Part shown: positions 49,931 to 58,672 of the stretch, in pieces | How the letters are laid out: the number at the start of each line of letters is the position of its first letter | Numbering within the stretch: position 1 is the first letter of the stretch | Assembly (NCBI RefSeq): GCF_000311745.1 | Contig: NZ_HE978533.1 | Coordinates: forward strand, 130,638-194,637 | DNA length: 64,000 bases | Direction: 5' to 3' | DNA from: Anaerococcus obesiensis ph10 | GTDB lineage: Bacteria; Bacillota; Clostridia; Tissierellales; Peptoniphilaceae | Notes under the pieces: generated by a model | What the model was told of the DNA's origin: nothing | What the model saw: only the letters and a program-made list of their open reading frames with translations | The model's database searches: none | Translations under genes and position numbers: made by a program

Positions 49931-51287
49931 CATGACCTGCAACTTTTGATTCAGCCATATCATATTCAAAATTCCATTTATCTTTTGCAGCTGTAAATGG
50001 TACATAGATAGAAACTATGGAAACAACTCCCAAGATAAATTGATACCAGAAATATGGTATGATTTGGAATGGTGCTACAGCGCCTTTTGTAAAGCTTGCA
50101 GCTATCAATACTTGAGCAGCATAAGGTACTATTCCTTGGAATACACAAGAGAATGTATCAAGAAGTGATGCAGATCTTCTAGGATCAATCTTATATTCAT
50201 TACACATTTTCTTTGCGATTGGACCTGAAATAATAATTGCAACAGTATTGTTAGCAATTGCTACGTCAGCAAGAGAAACAAGTGCAGCTATACCAAGCTC
50301 GCCAGATTTTTCTCCCTTAGCAAATTTTCTAATTTTTGCAATAATCCAATTAATACCGCCCTCTTTGGTAACCATATTAGAAAGACCACCAATTAACATA
50401 GAAAGTAAGAAGATTTCAAACATTCCAGTAAAGCCTTCCCACATAGTTTGAGAAAGAGCAAGCAAGTCAAATCCATTGTTCATAAGAAGAACAATACCAG
50501 ATAAAACAATACCACCAGTTAAAACTAAAAATACATTAACGCCCATAAGAGCAACTACCAATACGAAAATATAAGGAATAATCTTAATAATATCGTAAGA
50601 TAAATCTTTTTGAGCAGGTTGACTTTCAGGTGCACCCAAAATTAATAGCAAAATAAAAGTAATTATTCCAGCAGGAAGAGCCATCTTCAAGTTCATCCTA
50701 AACTTATCTTTCATTTCACAATTTTGAGTTCTAGTAGCAGCGATAGTTGTATCAGAAATAACAGATAAGTTATCTCCAAACATTGATCCACCAACCAAGG
50801 CACCAAGCATCAAAGCCATATTGATACCACCAGATTTAGCAAGACCAACAGCTATAGGTCCAAGAGCAGTAATAGTACCAACAGAAGAACCAGTAGCAAT
50901 AGAAATGAAACAAGCTATCAAAAATACACCTGCAGTTAAAAATTTAGCAGGAACAAAAGAAAGTCCCAAACCAACTACAGAATCAACTCCACCAGAGGCA
51001 GAAGCCAAAGCAGAGAAAGCGCCAGCCAATATGTAAATCAAACACATAATAATAATGTTTGAGTCGCCACAACCTGCAACTAAATTGTCAAATTTCTCAT
51101 CAATACTTCCACCAAATAATAAAAATGCACTAATAATACCAACAAAAGCTGCAATAGGTGCAGGCAATTGATAAAATGCCATTTCTACTCCTCTTAAATG
51201 AAGTACGATACCTGTGGCAAGATAAATAACGATAAAAACCAAAAATGGAATTAACGCCTTTCCTGAAATTTTTTCATTTTCTTTCAC
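49893..51287 (-). CDS. nhaC: NhaC-family Na+/H+ antiporter-like transporter
   Basis: About 464 residues with ten to twelve spans; family segments are IATGSSVGTITALGPIAVGL, GGSMFGDNLSVISDTTIAAT and the C-terminal IVPYAAQVLIAASF. I start at the GTG at 51285-51287 after AGGGGTG; a GTG three codons earlier overlaps that site. Some members exchange amino or organic acids rather than Na+/H+. The closeness to methionine gamma-lyase and its regulator makes a methionine-related role worth considering. Confidence 0.85.
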   Translation of the reverse strand: MKENEKISGKALIPFLVFIVIYLATGIVLHLRGVEMAFYQLPAPIAAFVGIISAFLLFGGSIDEKFDNLVAGCGDSNIIIMCLIYILAGAFSALASASGGVDSVVGLGLSFVPAKFLTAGVFLIACFISIATGSSVGTITALGPIAVGLAKSGGINMALMLGALVGGSMFGDNLSVISDTTIAATRTQNCEMKDKFRMNLKMALPAGIITFILLLILGAPESQPAQKDLSYDIIKIIPYIFVLVVALMGVNVFLVLTGGIVLSGIVLLMNNGFDLLALSQTMWEGFTGMFEIFLLSMLIGGLSNMVTKEGGINWIIAKIRKFAKGEKSGELGIAALVSLADVAIANNTVAIIISGPIAKKMCNEYKIDPRRSASLLDTFSCVFQGIVPYAAQVLIAASFTKGAVAPFQIIPYFWYQFILGVVSIVSIYVPFTAAKDKWNFEYDMAESKVAGHVKNLEDNEQAHA

Positions 51288-51415
51288 AATATTCACCCCT
51301 TTTTAAAAATGATTACGTTTTCACTATTATAATACATTAGATTGAAATCGTTGTAAAATACATATAAGTTATGGTGCATATAAGAAAAACTTATAAAAGC
51401 TTTTGCACATTTTAG

Positions 51416-51444
51416 TTGATAAAGGTTCTCATTTGTTTTATAAT
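51416..51444 (+). promoter_or_regulatory. Promoter of the ABC exporter genes
   Basis: TTGATA, 17-nt spacer, TATAAT, about 60 bp before the ATPase start. Confidence 0.75.
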
Positions 51445-51505
51445 AAAAAAAAGATTGTATACTTGTTAATCTTTATTTGTAATTTTTTATTTAGAAGGGG
51501 TAATT

Positions 51506-52201
51506 ATGATTAAAATTTCAAATTTACATAAGTTTTATGGAAAAAATTCTAACAAGATAGAAGTTTTAAAGGGAATTGATTTATCTTTTGATGAAGGAAA
51601 AATAATTTGTATTTTAGGGCCTTCTGGTTCTGGAAAATCTACCTTGTTAAATATTATTGGTGGAATTGAAACAATTGACATAGGAAATGTTAATATTTTT
51701 GGTCAAAATTTAGGTAAATTAAATAAAAAAGATTTGGAAATTTTTAGGCGTAATAATTTGGGCTTTGTTTTTCAATTTTATAATTTAATTAGTGATTTAA
51801 ATGTTATAGAAAATATTGAGCTTGGTAAATTTTTGTCTGATAATCCTCTTGATATTGATGATTTGATAGATAATCTTGGTTTATCTGACCAAAAATATAA
51901 ATTCCCAAATGAAATTTCTGGAGGTCAAGCGCAAAGAACTTCTATTGCAAGGGCTATGGTAAAAAGCCCTAGAATTTTAATTTGTGATGAGCCAACTGGT
52001 GCTCTTGATTATGAAAGTGCCAAGGATGTTTTGAATTTAATTGAAAATTTAAATAAAATTTATAAATCTACGATTTTAATTGCAACTCACAATACTAATA
52101 TAAGTAAAATGTGTGATATTATTTTAAATTTACATGATGGTAAAATAAAGAATCTTTTTGTAAATTCAAATAAAATATCTGCTAAGGAGGTTTCTTGGTA
52201 A
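51506..52201 (+). CDS. ABC transporter ATP-binding protein (LolD/MacB type)
   Basis: A 231-residue ATPase of the group that works with FtsX-like permeases. Walker A is GPSGSGKST, signature ISGGQAQR, Walker B ILICDEPTGALD, and the switch His is in IATHNTNIS. Its stop overlaps the permease start by one base. In Firmicutes such pairs export peptides or resist antimicrobial peptides such as bacitracin; no sensor kinase is adjacent here, so the substrate is open. Confidence 0.9.
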   Translation: MIKISNLHKFYGKNSNKIEVLKGIDLSFDEGKIICILGPSGSGKSTLLNIIGGIETIDIGNVNIFGQNLGKLNKKDLEIFRRNNLGFVFQFYNLISDLNVIENIELGKFLSDNPLDIDDLIDNLGLSDQKYKFPNEISGGQAQRTSIARAMVKSPRILICDEPTGALDYESAKDVLNLIENLNKIYKSTILIATHNTNISKMCDIILNLHDGKIKNLFVNSNKISAKEVSW

Positions 52202-54441
52202 TGAAAAATCCTCTTAATAAAAGAATTTATAGGCAAATAAAATCTAATCCTTTTAAATTTTTTTCTATTTTTTTAACTTTAACCATTTTAATTATTTTTT
52301 CATCATCATTTTTTACTGCCCAACAGTCTATTAAACATTTGTATTACAAGCAAATTGATGATGGAAAAGTTGAGGATGGAGAATTTGTTTGTATTGATAA
52401 ACTATCTAATAAAACAATCAAAGCCTTGGAAGATCTTTCTTTGAATGTTTATGAAAATTTTTATTTTGAAGAAAAATATAATGATGATAGGACTTTAAGA
52501 GTTTTTAAAAATAGAAATAATATCAATATTAGTCAAATTTTTGATGGAAGATTGGCAAATAATGACAATGAAATTGCTATTTCTGCTAATTATGCAAGGG
52601 CAAATAAAATAAATATAGGGGATTTTTTGAAAATTAAAAATAAAAAATATCTCGTAACAGGCCTTGTTTCTTTGCCTGACTATTCTACTCTTCTTAAAAA
52701 TAGGGAAGATATTGTTATGGATACGGGATATTTTGGTGTTTGTCTTTTGTCTTCTAAAACTTTTGATAAGATAAAGGATAAAAAAATTGTTTATAATTAT
52801 TCCTATCATGATAAATTTTCTAAAAATAGTAAAGTTGCAAATAAAAGGCTTAAAAATTTTGGAAAAATTATCAATAAAAATAATCTAATGATTGATGGTG
52901 TTACAAGATATGACAATAAATGCATAACTTATATTATGGATGATATGGATGGGGATGTGCCTACTATGATTTCGGCTAGTATTTTATTATTTATTTCTCT
53001 AGCCTTTATTAGTGCTGTGCAAATTAAAAATTTAATTGAAAATGAATCTCCAATAATTGGTTGTCTTTTAGCTTCTGGTTACAAAAAAAAGGAATTATTA
53101 AAAAATTATATGGCTATGCCTTTATTTTTGGCAATTTTGGCATCCATTTGTGGAAATTTTATAGCCTTTACTTATTTTTATAAAAAATATGCTGATGTAT
53201 ATTATCTTTCCTTTGAACTACCAAAATTTGAGCTAAATACAAGCTATCTTACCTTTGCATTTACGACTATTTTGCCTATTTTTATATATTTAGTAATTAA
53301 TTTTTTTGTTGTATATTTTTCTTTAAATCACAATCCTATTGACTTTTTGAGGAAAAATTTATATAAGAAAAATAAAATATCAAAACTTAAATTGAAAAAT
53401 TTTTCTTTTATGCAAAAGGCAAAACTAAGATTGATATTAAACAACAAACTAAATTTTCTAGCCCTACTATTTGGAATTTTCTTAGCAAATTTGCTTTTGG
53501 TTTTCTCTATTTGCCTTGAACCTTCTTTTGAAAATTATGCAAAAAAAATGAAAGATGAGATGAAATATGACCATATTTACTTTGTAAAGACAAAGGATGA
53601 ACTCATAAAATCAGATATGGCTAGCATTGTGAATGTAAATTTGGTAAATTTTGATGACAAAAAAATTCAAATTTATGGAGTTGATAAAAATAGCAAGTAT
53701 GATAATGAAAATTTAAATGAGCTTAATAAATATGAAGTTGTTATATCATACGGTCTTGCACAAAGATTTAATCTAGAAAAAAATGATACAATAAAAGTCT
53801 TAAACTCTTATAATAATAAAACTAATACCTTAAAGATAAAAAAAATTGATGATAAGATAAAAACTTTGCAAATTTTAACAAATAGACAAAACTTAAATAA
53901 ATTAATAGGAAAAGATTCCTCATATTTTAATAGCTACTTATCAGATAAAAAGTTAAATATTTCAAAAGAAAATTTAATAACAGAGATAAACAAAAAGGAT
54001 ATGACAAAATTTATGGACCATTTTTTTGACCACTTTAAATTTGTTTTTAAAATTGTCCTTCTTGTTTCGCTAGCCTTTTATTTTATAATAACGAGCGTTA
54101 TTTCAACAACTATTATTGATAAATCAAAAGAAAATATAAGCTACCTTAAAATATTTGGATTTAAAGATAGAGAAGTTGTAAAAATTTACATCAATACCAT
54201 ACTCTTTTTACTAGTAATTTTTGAGATTGTTCTAATGCCACTACTGAATACAATACTAAAATTTTTAATAAAAATTTCTATGCAAAAACTAGATATTTTT
54301 GTAGATATATCTATCCCAAATAAAATATTTGCCTTTGCATTTTTCTTGAGTTTACTTACTTTTATAATTACACAAATTATTGAAAGCTATAAAATTTCAA
54401 AATTAGACATGGTAAAAGAGCTTAAAAATATCAATGGATAA
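52201..54441 (+). CDS. FtsX-like ABC transporter permease
   Basis: A 746-residue permease: N-terminal span (FFSIFLTLTILIIFSSSFFTA), a large extracellular domain (about residues 40-240), three spans with an FtsX core (ISLAFISAVQIKNLIE), a second extracellular region, then further spans (VLLVSLAFYFIITSVISTTI) and the C-terminal KISKLDMVKELKNING. I use the ATG at 52201, 10 nt after AAGGAGG, rather than the TTG two codons earlier. It forms an exporter or mechanotransmission complex with the ATPase. Confidence 0.88.
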   Translation: MKNPLNKRIYRQIKSNPFKFFSIFLTLTILIIFSSSFFTAQQSIKHLYYKQIDDGKVEDGEFVCIDKLSNKTIKALEDLSLNVYENFYFEEKYNDDRTLRVFKNRNNINISQIFDGRLANNDNEIAISANYARANKINIGDFLKIKNKKYLVTGLVSLPDYSTLLKNREDIVMDTGYFGVCLLSSKTFDKIKDKKIVYNYSYHDKFSKNSKVANKRLKNFGKIINKNNLMIDGVTRYDNKCITYIMDDMDGDVPTMISASILLFISLAFISAVQIKNLIENESPIIGCLLASGYKKKELLKNYMAMPLFLAILASICGNFIAFTYFYKKYADVYYLSFELPKFELNTSYLTFAFTTILPIFIYLVINFFVVYFSLNHNPIDFLRKNLYKKNKISKLKLKNFSFMQKAKLRLILNNKLNFLALLFGIFLANLLLVFSICLEPSFENYAKKMKDEMKYDHIYFVKTKDELIKSDMASIVNVNLVNFDDKKIQIYGVDKNSKYDNENLNELNKYEVVISYGLAQRFNLEKNDTIKVLNSYNNKTNTLKIKKIDDKIKTLQILTNRQNLNKLIGKDSSYFNSYLSDKKLNISKENLITEINKKDMTKFMDHFFDHFKFVFKIVLLVSLAFYFIITSVISTTIIDKSKENISYLKIFGFKDREVVKIYINTILFLLVIFEIVLMPLLNTILKFLIKISMQKLDIFVDISIPNKIFAFAFFLSLLTFIITQIIESYKISKLDMVKELKNING

Positions 54442-54604
54442 ATAAAAATTACACCTTGCTATCTGATGCTTTTGCTTATTTTTTTACATCTCCTTTTATA
54501 TTTGCTAATTTTTTATGTCGATTTCTACAATAAAATTTAAAAAATCAAATTTTGGGTATATCAATATATATGAGTGGAAAATATATATAAAAAAGGAGCT
54601 AATA

Positions 54605-55558
54605 ATGAAAATAAAAAATGTAACCATAGCTGGTGGTGGCGTTTTGGGTGCTCAAATTGCATACGTCACAGCTTTTCATGGATTTAATGTAACGATTTGG
54701 GGAAGAAGTGAAGGTTCTATTGAAAGAATTAAGCCAAGAATTGAAAATTTACACAATATTTTTTCTAAGGAGCTTATGGCTTGTCCTTCATATATTGGAG
54801 CTGAAAATCCAAATTATCCTAGGTCTTTTTTCAAGGATAAAAACGAAATTACTAATGAAAAAATAGAAGAATTAAAAAATGTAAATGAAAAAATTTTTAA
54901 AGAAATAAAATACACTACTGACTTAAATGAGGCTTTTTCTGATGCTGATTTTGTTATTGAGGCAATTGCAGAAATTGTTGATCAAAAGAAAGATTTTTAT
55001 GAAAAAATTTCTTCTTATTTAAAGGAAGATGCAATTATTGCAACAAATTCTTCAACTTTCTTGCCTTCAACATTTAGAGAATATACAGGAAGAGAAGATA
55101 AATTTTTAAGTCTTCACTTTGCAAACTCAATTTGGAGACAAAATCTTGCTGAGGTAATGAAGCATGACAAAACAAGTGATGAGGCTTTTGAAAGTGTTAT
55201 TGAATTTGCAAAAAATATAGGAATGTATCCAGCTGTAATTAAAAAAGAGCAAGCAGGATATATTTTGAATTCTTTGCTTGTTCCATTTATTAACGCTGGT
55301 CTAAATCTTTATGGAAATGATGTTGCTGAGCCAAAAGATATTGATATGGATTGGAAAATCGGAACAGGCTCTCCAAGAGGACCTTTCGAAATAATTGATA
55401 TAGTTGGTATTACAACTGTAATAAATATTTCAAAAACAAATCCTCAAGCAAATGATCCAAATTCTCCAATTGCAAAAGCTATTAAAAAATTGGAAGAAAG
55501 AGCTGCCAAAGGCTTAAAGGGTATTGAAACTGGAGAAGGATTTTATAAATATAAATAA
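54605..55558 (+). CDS. 3-hydroxyacyl-CoA dehydrogenase family protein
   Basis: 317 residues. The N-terminal NAD fold is VTIAGGGVLGAQIAYVTAFH (GxGxxG-like), with FVIEAIAEI and ATNSSTFLPS of the family. A conserved LSLHFANSIWR carries the catalytic-type His, and the C-terminal helical domain follows. The start at 54605 follows AAGGAG. It may be 3-hydroxybutyryl-CoA dehydrogenase of butyrate formation, but no crotonase or thiolase genes are adjacent, so the substrate is uncertain. Confidence 0.85.
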   Translation: MKIKNVTIAGGGVLGAQIAYVTAFHGFNVTIWGRSEGSIERIKPRIENLHNIFSKELMACPSYIGAENPNYPRSFFKDKNEITNEKIEELKNVNEKIFKEIKYTTDLNEAFSDADFVIEAIAEIVDQKKDFYEKISSYLKEDAIIATNSSTFLPSTFREYTGREDKFLSLHFANSIWRQNLAEVMKHDKTSDEAFESVIEFAKNIGMYPAVIKKEQAGYILNSLLVPFINAGLNLYGNDVAEPKDIDMDWKIGTGSPRGPFEIIDIVGITTVINISKTNPQANDPNSPIAKAIKKLEERAAKGLKGIETGEGFYKYK

Positions 55559-55565
55559 AAATATA

Positions 55566-55590
55566 AGGCGATAAATTATTTTTATCGCCT
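55566..55590. repeat. 25-bp hairpin direct repeat, left copy
   Basis: AGGCGATAAA...TTTATCGCCT, a palindromic terminator-like unit, identical to 57923-57947. Here it is followed by CAGACTG rather than a T-run. Confidence 0.85.
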
Positions 55591-55602
55591 CAGACTGTTG
55601 AC

Positions 55603-55630
55603 AAAGTAGGTGCAAATGCACCTACTTTTT
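55603..55630. terminator. Terminator of the adenine deaminase gene
   Basis: AAAGTAGGTGC-AAAT-GCACCTACTTT, perfect, immediately at the ade stop, A/T runs on both sides. It could also end the dehydrogenase transcript. Confidence 0.85.
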
Positions 55631-57320
55631 AAACTTCTAAAGGAATGTGTTTAAATTCATTTACATCAAACAATCCTTTGTCTGTCATCTTTATATCCGG
55701 TATAACAGGTAGAGCCATAAATCCAAGAGTCATAAATGGATCTATTCCATCTCCTACTCCAAGCTCTTTTGCTTTTTCTAATAATTTCTTGATGTCTTCA
55801 TGTACTTCTGTCATTGATTTACTACTCATAATGCCTGCTATATCAAGTCTTAAAGACCCTTCTAATTTTCCATTTGAAGATATTGCCATTCCACCACTCA
55901 TCTCATCTATTTTCTTTATTACGTTTAGCATATCTTCATCATTGTCCCCAATAACAACTAAATTATGGCTATCGTGTGCTATTGTAGTTCCAACAGCGGC
56001 ATTTTTTATATCATATCCCTTTATCAATCCTATTGCTATTGCAGAATTTCCGGTGTGTCTTTCAATTACCACTATTTTTCTTATTCCGTCATCTGAGTAT
56101 TCGAAGTAACCATCTTTTACATCTACATCACAGATAATTTTCTTAGTTAAAAGTGATTCTTTTTCCATTTCAATTACATGGACTCTGTTTGAATTCAATC
56201 TAAGTTTTAAATCTTCTAATTTAAAATCTCTTATATTCATTTTTGAAAGTACCTTTGGAGAAAGTTTTTGTGGAAAATCTACTATTACTTTTCCATCTTC
56301 TGCTACTTTCTTGCCTCCAATGAAAACTGCTTTTGCGTTTATGTTATTCAAATCATCGAACAAAAAGAAATCTGCAACATACCCCGGTGCAATTGCCCCT
56401 GAATTTTCCATTTTGTAACACTGAGCCGGATTTAAAGTTGCCATTTTAATTGCATCTAAAGGTTCCATCCCCAATTTAATTGCTTTTCTCACATTGTTAT
56501 CTACATTTCCATCTTTTAACAAGTCTTGCGGATGTCTATCATCTGTACAGAAGAAACAACGACTTATGTTATCTTTTGTAACTCCTTTTATCAGTGCTTC
56601 TAAATTTTTAGCAGCTGTACCTTCTCTTAATTGAATGTACATTCCTCGGCGAATCTTTTCTTTCATTTCATCTACAGCTGAACACTCATGGTCTGTTGAA
56701 ATACCAGCTAGTACATAATCGTCCAACGCCTTTGCTGATAAAAGTGGGGCGTGTCCATCTACTACCTTATTGCTATTTTTAGCCAAGTCAATTTTTTCCA
56801 AGATGTCTTCTGATCGATTTACTGTTCCAACAAAATCCATCATTTCTCCTAAGCCCAAAACTCTCGGATTATTTATCATCTCTTTATAATCGCAAGCTTT
56901 TAAAATAGCTCCACTTGTTTCAAATGGTGTACATGGAACGCATGATGGCAACATTACATATACATGTGCCGGTAGATCTTTTGTTTCATCTATTATGTAT
57001 TCAAGCCCATCAAGCCCACACACATTTGCTATCTCATGTGGATCTGCTATTATAGTTGAAACTCCTCTTGCAACTAAACATTTTAAAAATTCAGCTGGAG
57101 ATACCATAGAAGACTCTATGTGCACGTGTCCGTCAGTCATAGTTGGTGATAGGTAGGATCCTTTTGCATCTACAATCTCATCTGCATCTTCATAATCTCC
57201 AATGCCAATAATTTTTCCATTCTTCACCGCTACATTTCCCTTGTAAATTTCATTTTGAAACACATCTATTACTTTGACATCTTTTATTATCAAATCCGCT
57301 TTCATATCACTCTTTAACAT
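55629..57320 (-). CDS. ade: Adenine deaminase Ade
   Basis: A 563-residue metal-dependent amidohydrolase that converts adenine to hypoxanthine. The metal motif is TDGHVHIESSM (near residue 60), followed by ADPHEIANV, DGHAPLLS, STDHEC and FCTDDRHPQD. The C-terminal domain has TIAHDSHNLVVIGDN. The length is normal. It lies 10 bp after a broken purine-permease gene, inside a segment flanked by 25-bp repeats, and codon usage looks somewhat richer in G/C than its neighbours, suggesting acquisition. Confidence 0.95.
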   Translation of the reverse strand: MLKSDMKADLIIKDVKVIDVFQNEIYKGNVAVKNGKIIGIGDYEDADEIVDAKGSYLSPTMTDGHVHIESSMVSPAEFLKCLVARGVSTIIADPHEIANVCGLDGLEYIIDETKDLPAHVYVMLPSCVPCTPFETSGAILKACDYKEMINNPRVLGLGEMMDFVGTVNRSEDILEKIDLAKNSNKVVDGHAPLLSAKALDDYVLAGISTDHECSAVDEMKEKIRRGMYIQLREGTAAKNLEALIKGVTKDNISRCFFCTDDRHPQDLLKDGNVDNNVRKAIKLGMEPLDAIKMATLNPAQCYKMENSGAIAPGYVADFFLFDDLNNINAKAVFIGGKKVAEDGKVIVDFPQKLSPKVLSKMNIRDFKLEDLKLRLNSNRVHVIEMEKESLLTKKIICDVDVKDGYFEYSDDGIRKIVVIERHTGNSAIAIGLIKGYDIKNAAVGTTIAHDSHNLVVIGDNDEDMLNVIKKIDEMSGGMAISSNGKLEGSLRLDIAGIMSSKSMTEVHEDIKKLLEKAKELGVGDGIDPFMTLGFMALPVIPDIKMTDKGLFDVNEFKHIPLEV

Positions 57321-57330
57321 TTCTCTCTCC

Positions 57331-57798
57331 TTATAAAAATAACATTTTAACTAAAGACAAAATTCCCATAGCATACATTGGTAAAGATATTTGTTTAAAT
57401 TTACCAGTTATAATATTTAATACTACATAAGATAAAATTCCTATCATAATACCATCCACAATACTGTAAGTAAGAGGAATTATGATAAAGGTTAAAAATG
57501 CAGGTATAGCTTCTATTATATTATCAAAATCTATAGCTTTTACTGCACTTGTCACTGCCATAAGTCCTGTTCGCCCTCCCTCTTCTATGCCGGCTGAAGT
57601 TTCTAATGTTGTTCCCACAATACTTGTTCCTAAACACCCCGCTACAATTGTTCCTAAAGAATCTACTAGAAAAGATTTATTCATATCTTTTGCTTCATTA
57701 TTTTCATCTGTTAATCCCGCTTTTATTGAAAGGCCTGTTACAGTCCCTATATTGTTAAAAATAGACATGAAAATGAAAACGAATACACATACAGCCAT
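57331..57798 (-). pseudogene. Purine permease (NCS2/AzgA type), truncated remnant
   Basis: 155 codons of a protein that normally exceeds 430. It starts within FVFIFMSIFNNIGTVTGL, a family segment from the middle of the protein, and continues through GTSIVGTTLETSAGIEEGGRTG. It then jumps from AVTSAVK to IDFDNIIEAIPAFLTF, missing about 35 residues of the usual spans, before ending TYSIVDGIMIGILSY. Both the N-terminal half and an internal piece are lost, so transport is unlikely. Pairing with ade implies an original adenine/hypoxanthine uptake and salvage unit. Confidence 0.85.
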
Positions 57799-57824
57799 GT
57801 CTGTAGTAAAAATTTAATGAGCAG

Positions 57825-57914
57825 TTAAACAGAAACAATCAGCCCAGATATTATAACATTCATTAAAAATTTAATAATATTAGAAAACCCTGGAGATTTT
57901 TCCTGGGTTTGTCT
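57825..57914 (-). other. Possible C-terminal remnant of another gene
   Basis: An open frame without a start reads RQTQEKSPGFSNIIKFLMN and then VIISGLIVSV-stop, a plausible hydrophobic protein end. It may be the 3' scrap of a gene lost when the ade segment was inserted or deleted. It is short enough to be chance. Confidence 0.25.
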
Positions 57915-57922
57915 TCATTCTG

Positions 57923-57947
57923 AGGCGATAAATTATTTTTATCGCCT
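57923..57947. repeat. 25-bp hairpin direct repeat, right copy
   Basis: Identical to 55566-55590. Here the stem is followed by TTTT, giving a proper terminator for a plus-strand transcript, while the left copy lacks this. Joining left flank to right flank would rebuild one normal terminator after the dehydrogenase gene. Confidence 0.85.
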
Positions 57948-57993
57948 TTTAAATTTTTGTAAGCCCAGCTAATCCAAATAAATAATTTAAAAA

Positions 57994-58539
57994 TTATTTC
58001 TCAAAATCTTCCCTCAAAATACCATAAACACAAGAATCAACAATCCCCTGATTATTATAATCAGCCTTTCTTAACCTACCCTCATAAACAAGACCACATT
58101 TTTCCATAACCTTGCCAGAATAAGGATTATTAGGATCATGAGAAGATTCGATCCTATCAAAACCAAGAGAAAATAAAAAAGAAATTATAGCAGAAAAAGC
58201 CTCAGAGGTATATCCCATATTCCAAAATTTTTTCCCAATACAATAACCAATATGACAAGAATTAACTCTTTTATCAATAGAAATCACACTAATAGTTCCA
58301 ATCGGTTCAGCTAATTCTTTAAGTTCAATAATCCATTGAAAAAAATCATCATTTTTATAAGAATCAACCCAGTTTTTTATAACTTTTTCACTTTCAAAAA
58401 CATTTTTATGAGCTTTCCATCTTAAAAACTTAGTAACTTCCTCATCACACATCCAATTCTTATAAGCCAAAGAGGCATCAGAAATCTTAGCCTTTCTTAA
58501 AATTAATCTATTAGTAAAAATTTTTTTAGTTAAATTCAT
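57994..58539 (-). CDS. GNAT-family acetyltransferase (RimJ/RimL type)
   Basis: 181 residues. RimL-like pattern: FTNRLILRKAKISDASLAY at the start, IGYCIGKKFWNMGYTSEAFSA (acetyl-CoA loop region, about residues 96-116), then SHDPNNPYSGKVMEKCGL. It may acetylate a protein N-terminus, an amino sugar or an antibiotic; the acceptor cannot be predicted. I start at the ATG at 58539, 7 nt after GAGGAT. It is monocistronic. Confidence 0.83.
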   Translation of the reverse strand: MNLTKKIFTNRLILRKAKISDASLAYKNWMCDEEVTKFLRWKAHKNVFESEKVIKNWVDSYKNDDFFQWIIELKELAEPIGTISVISIDKRVNSCHIGYCIGKKFWNMGYTSEAFSAIISFLFSLGFDRIESSHDPNNPYSGKVMEKCGLVYEGRLRKADYNNQGIVDSCVYGILREDFEK

Positions 58540-58630
58540 AAAATTTATCCTCATTATTAAATATTTTTACATATATATTAACATACTAGATTTTCAAAAG
58601 TAAACTAAAACTTTAAATAAATTAAAACAA

Positions 58631-58662
58631 AAAAAATGAGCTGTTGAAACAACCCATTTTTT
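58631..58662 (-). terminator. Terminator of the ccdA-msrAB-two-component operon
   Basis: Minus strand AAAAAATGGGTTG-TTT-CAACAGCTCATTTTTT: imperfect stem, T6 tail, 11 bp past the repaired histidine-kinase stop. Confidence 0.65.
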
Positions 58663-58672
58663 ATTAATTTTT

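Noticed and set aside
55645..56109. 154-codon frame antisense to ade
   Set aside because: It shadows the strongly conserved ade frame, with Ser/Pro/Ile composition typical of reverse-complement reading and no start signals.
57790..57900. Purine riboswitch before the broken permease
   Set aside because: Fragments such as TATAATATCTGGG and GTTTCT recall the class, but the conserved loops and paired arms are not present and the permease 5' half is missing.
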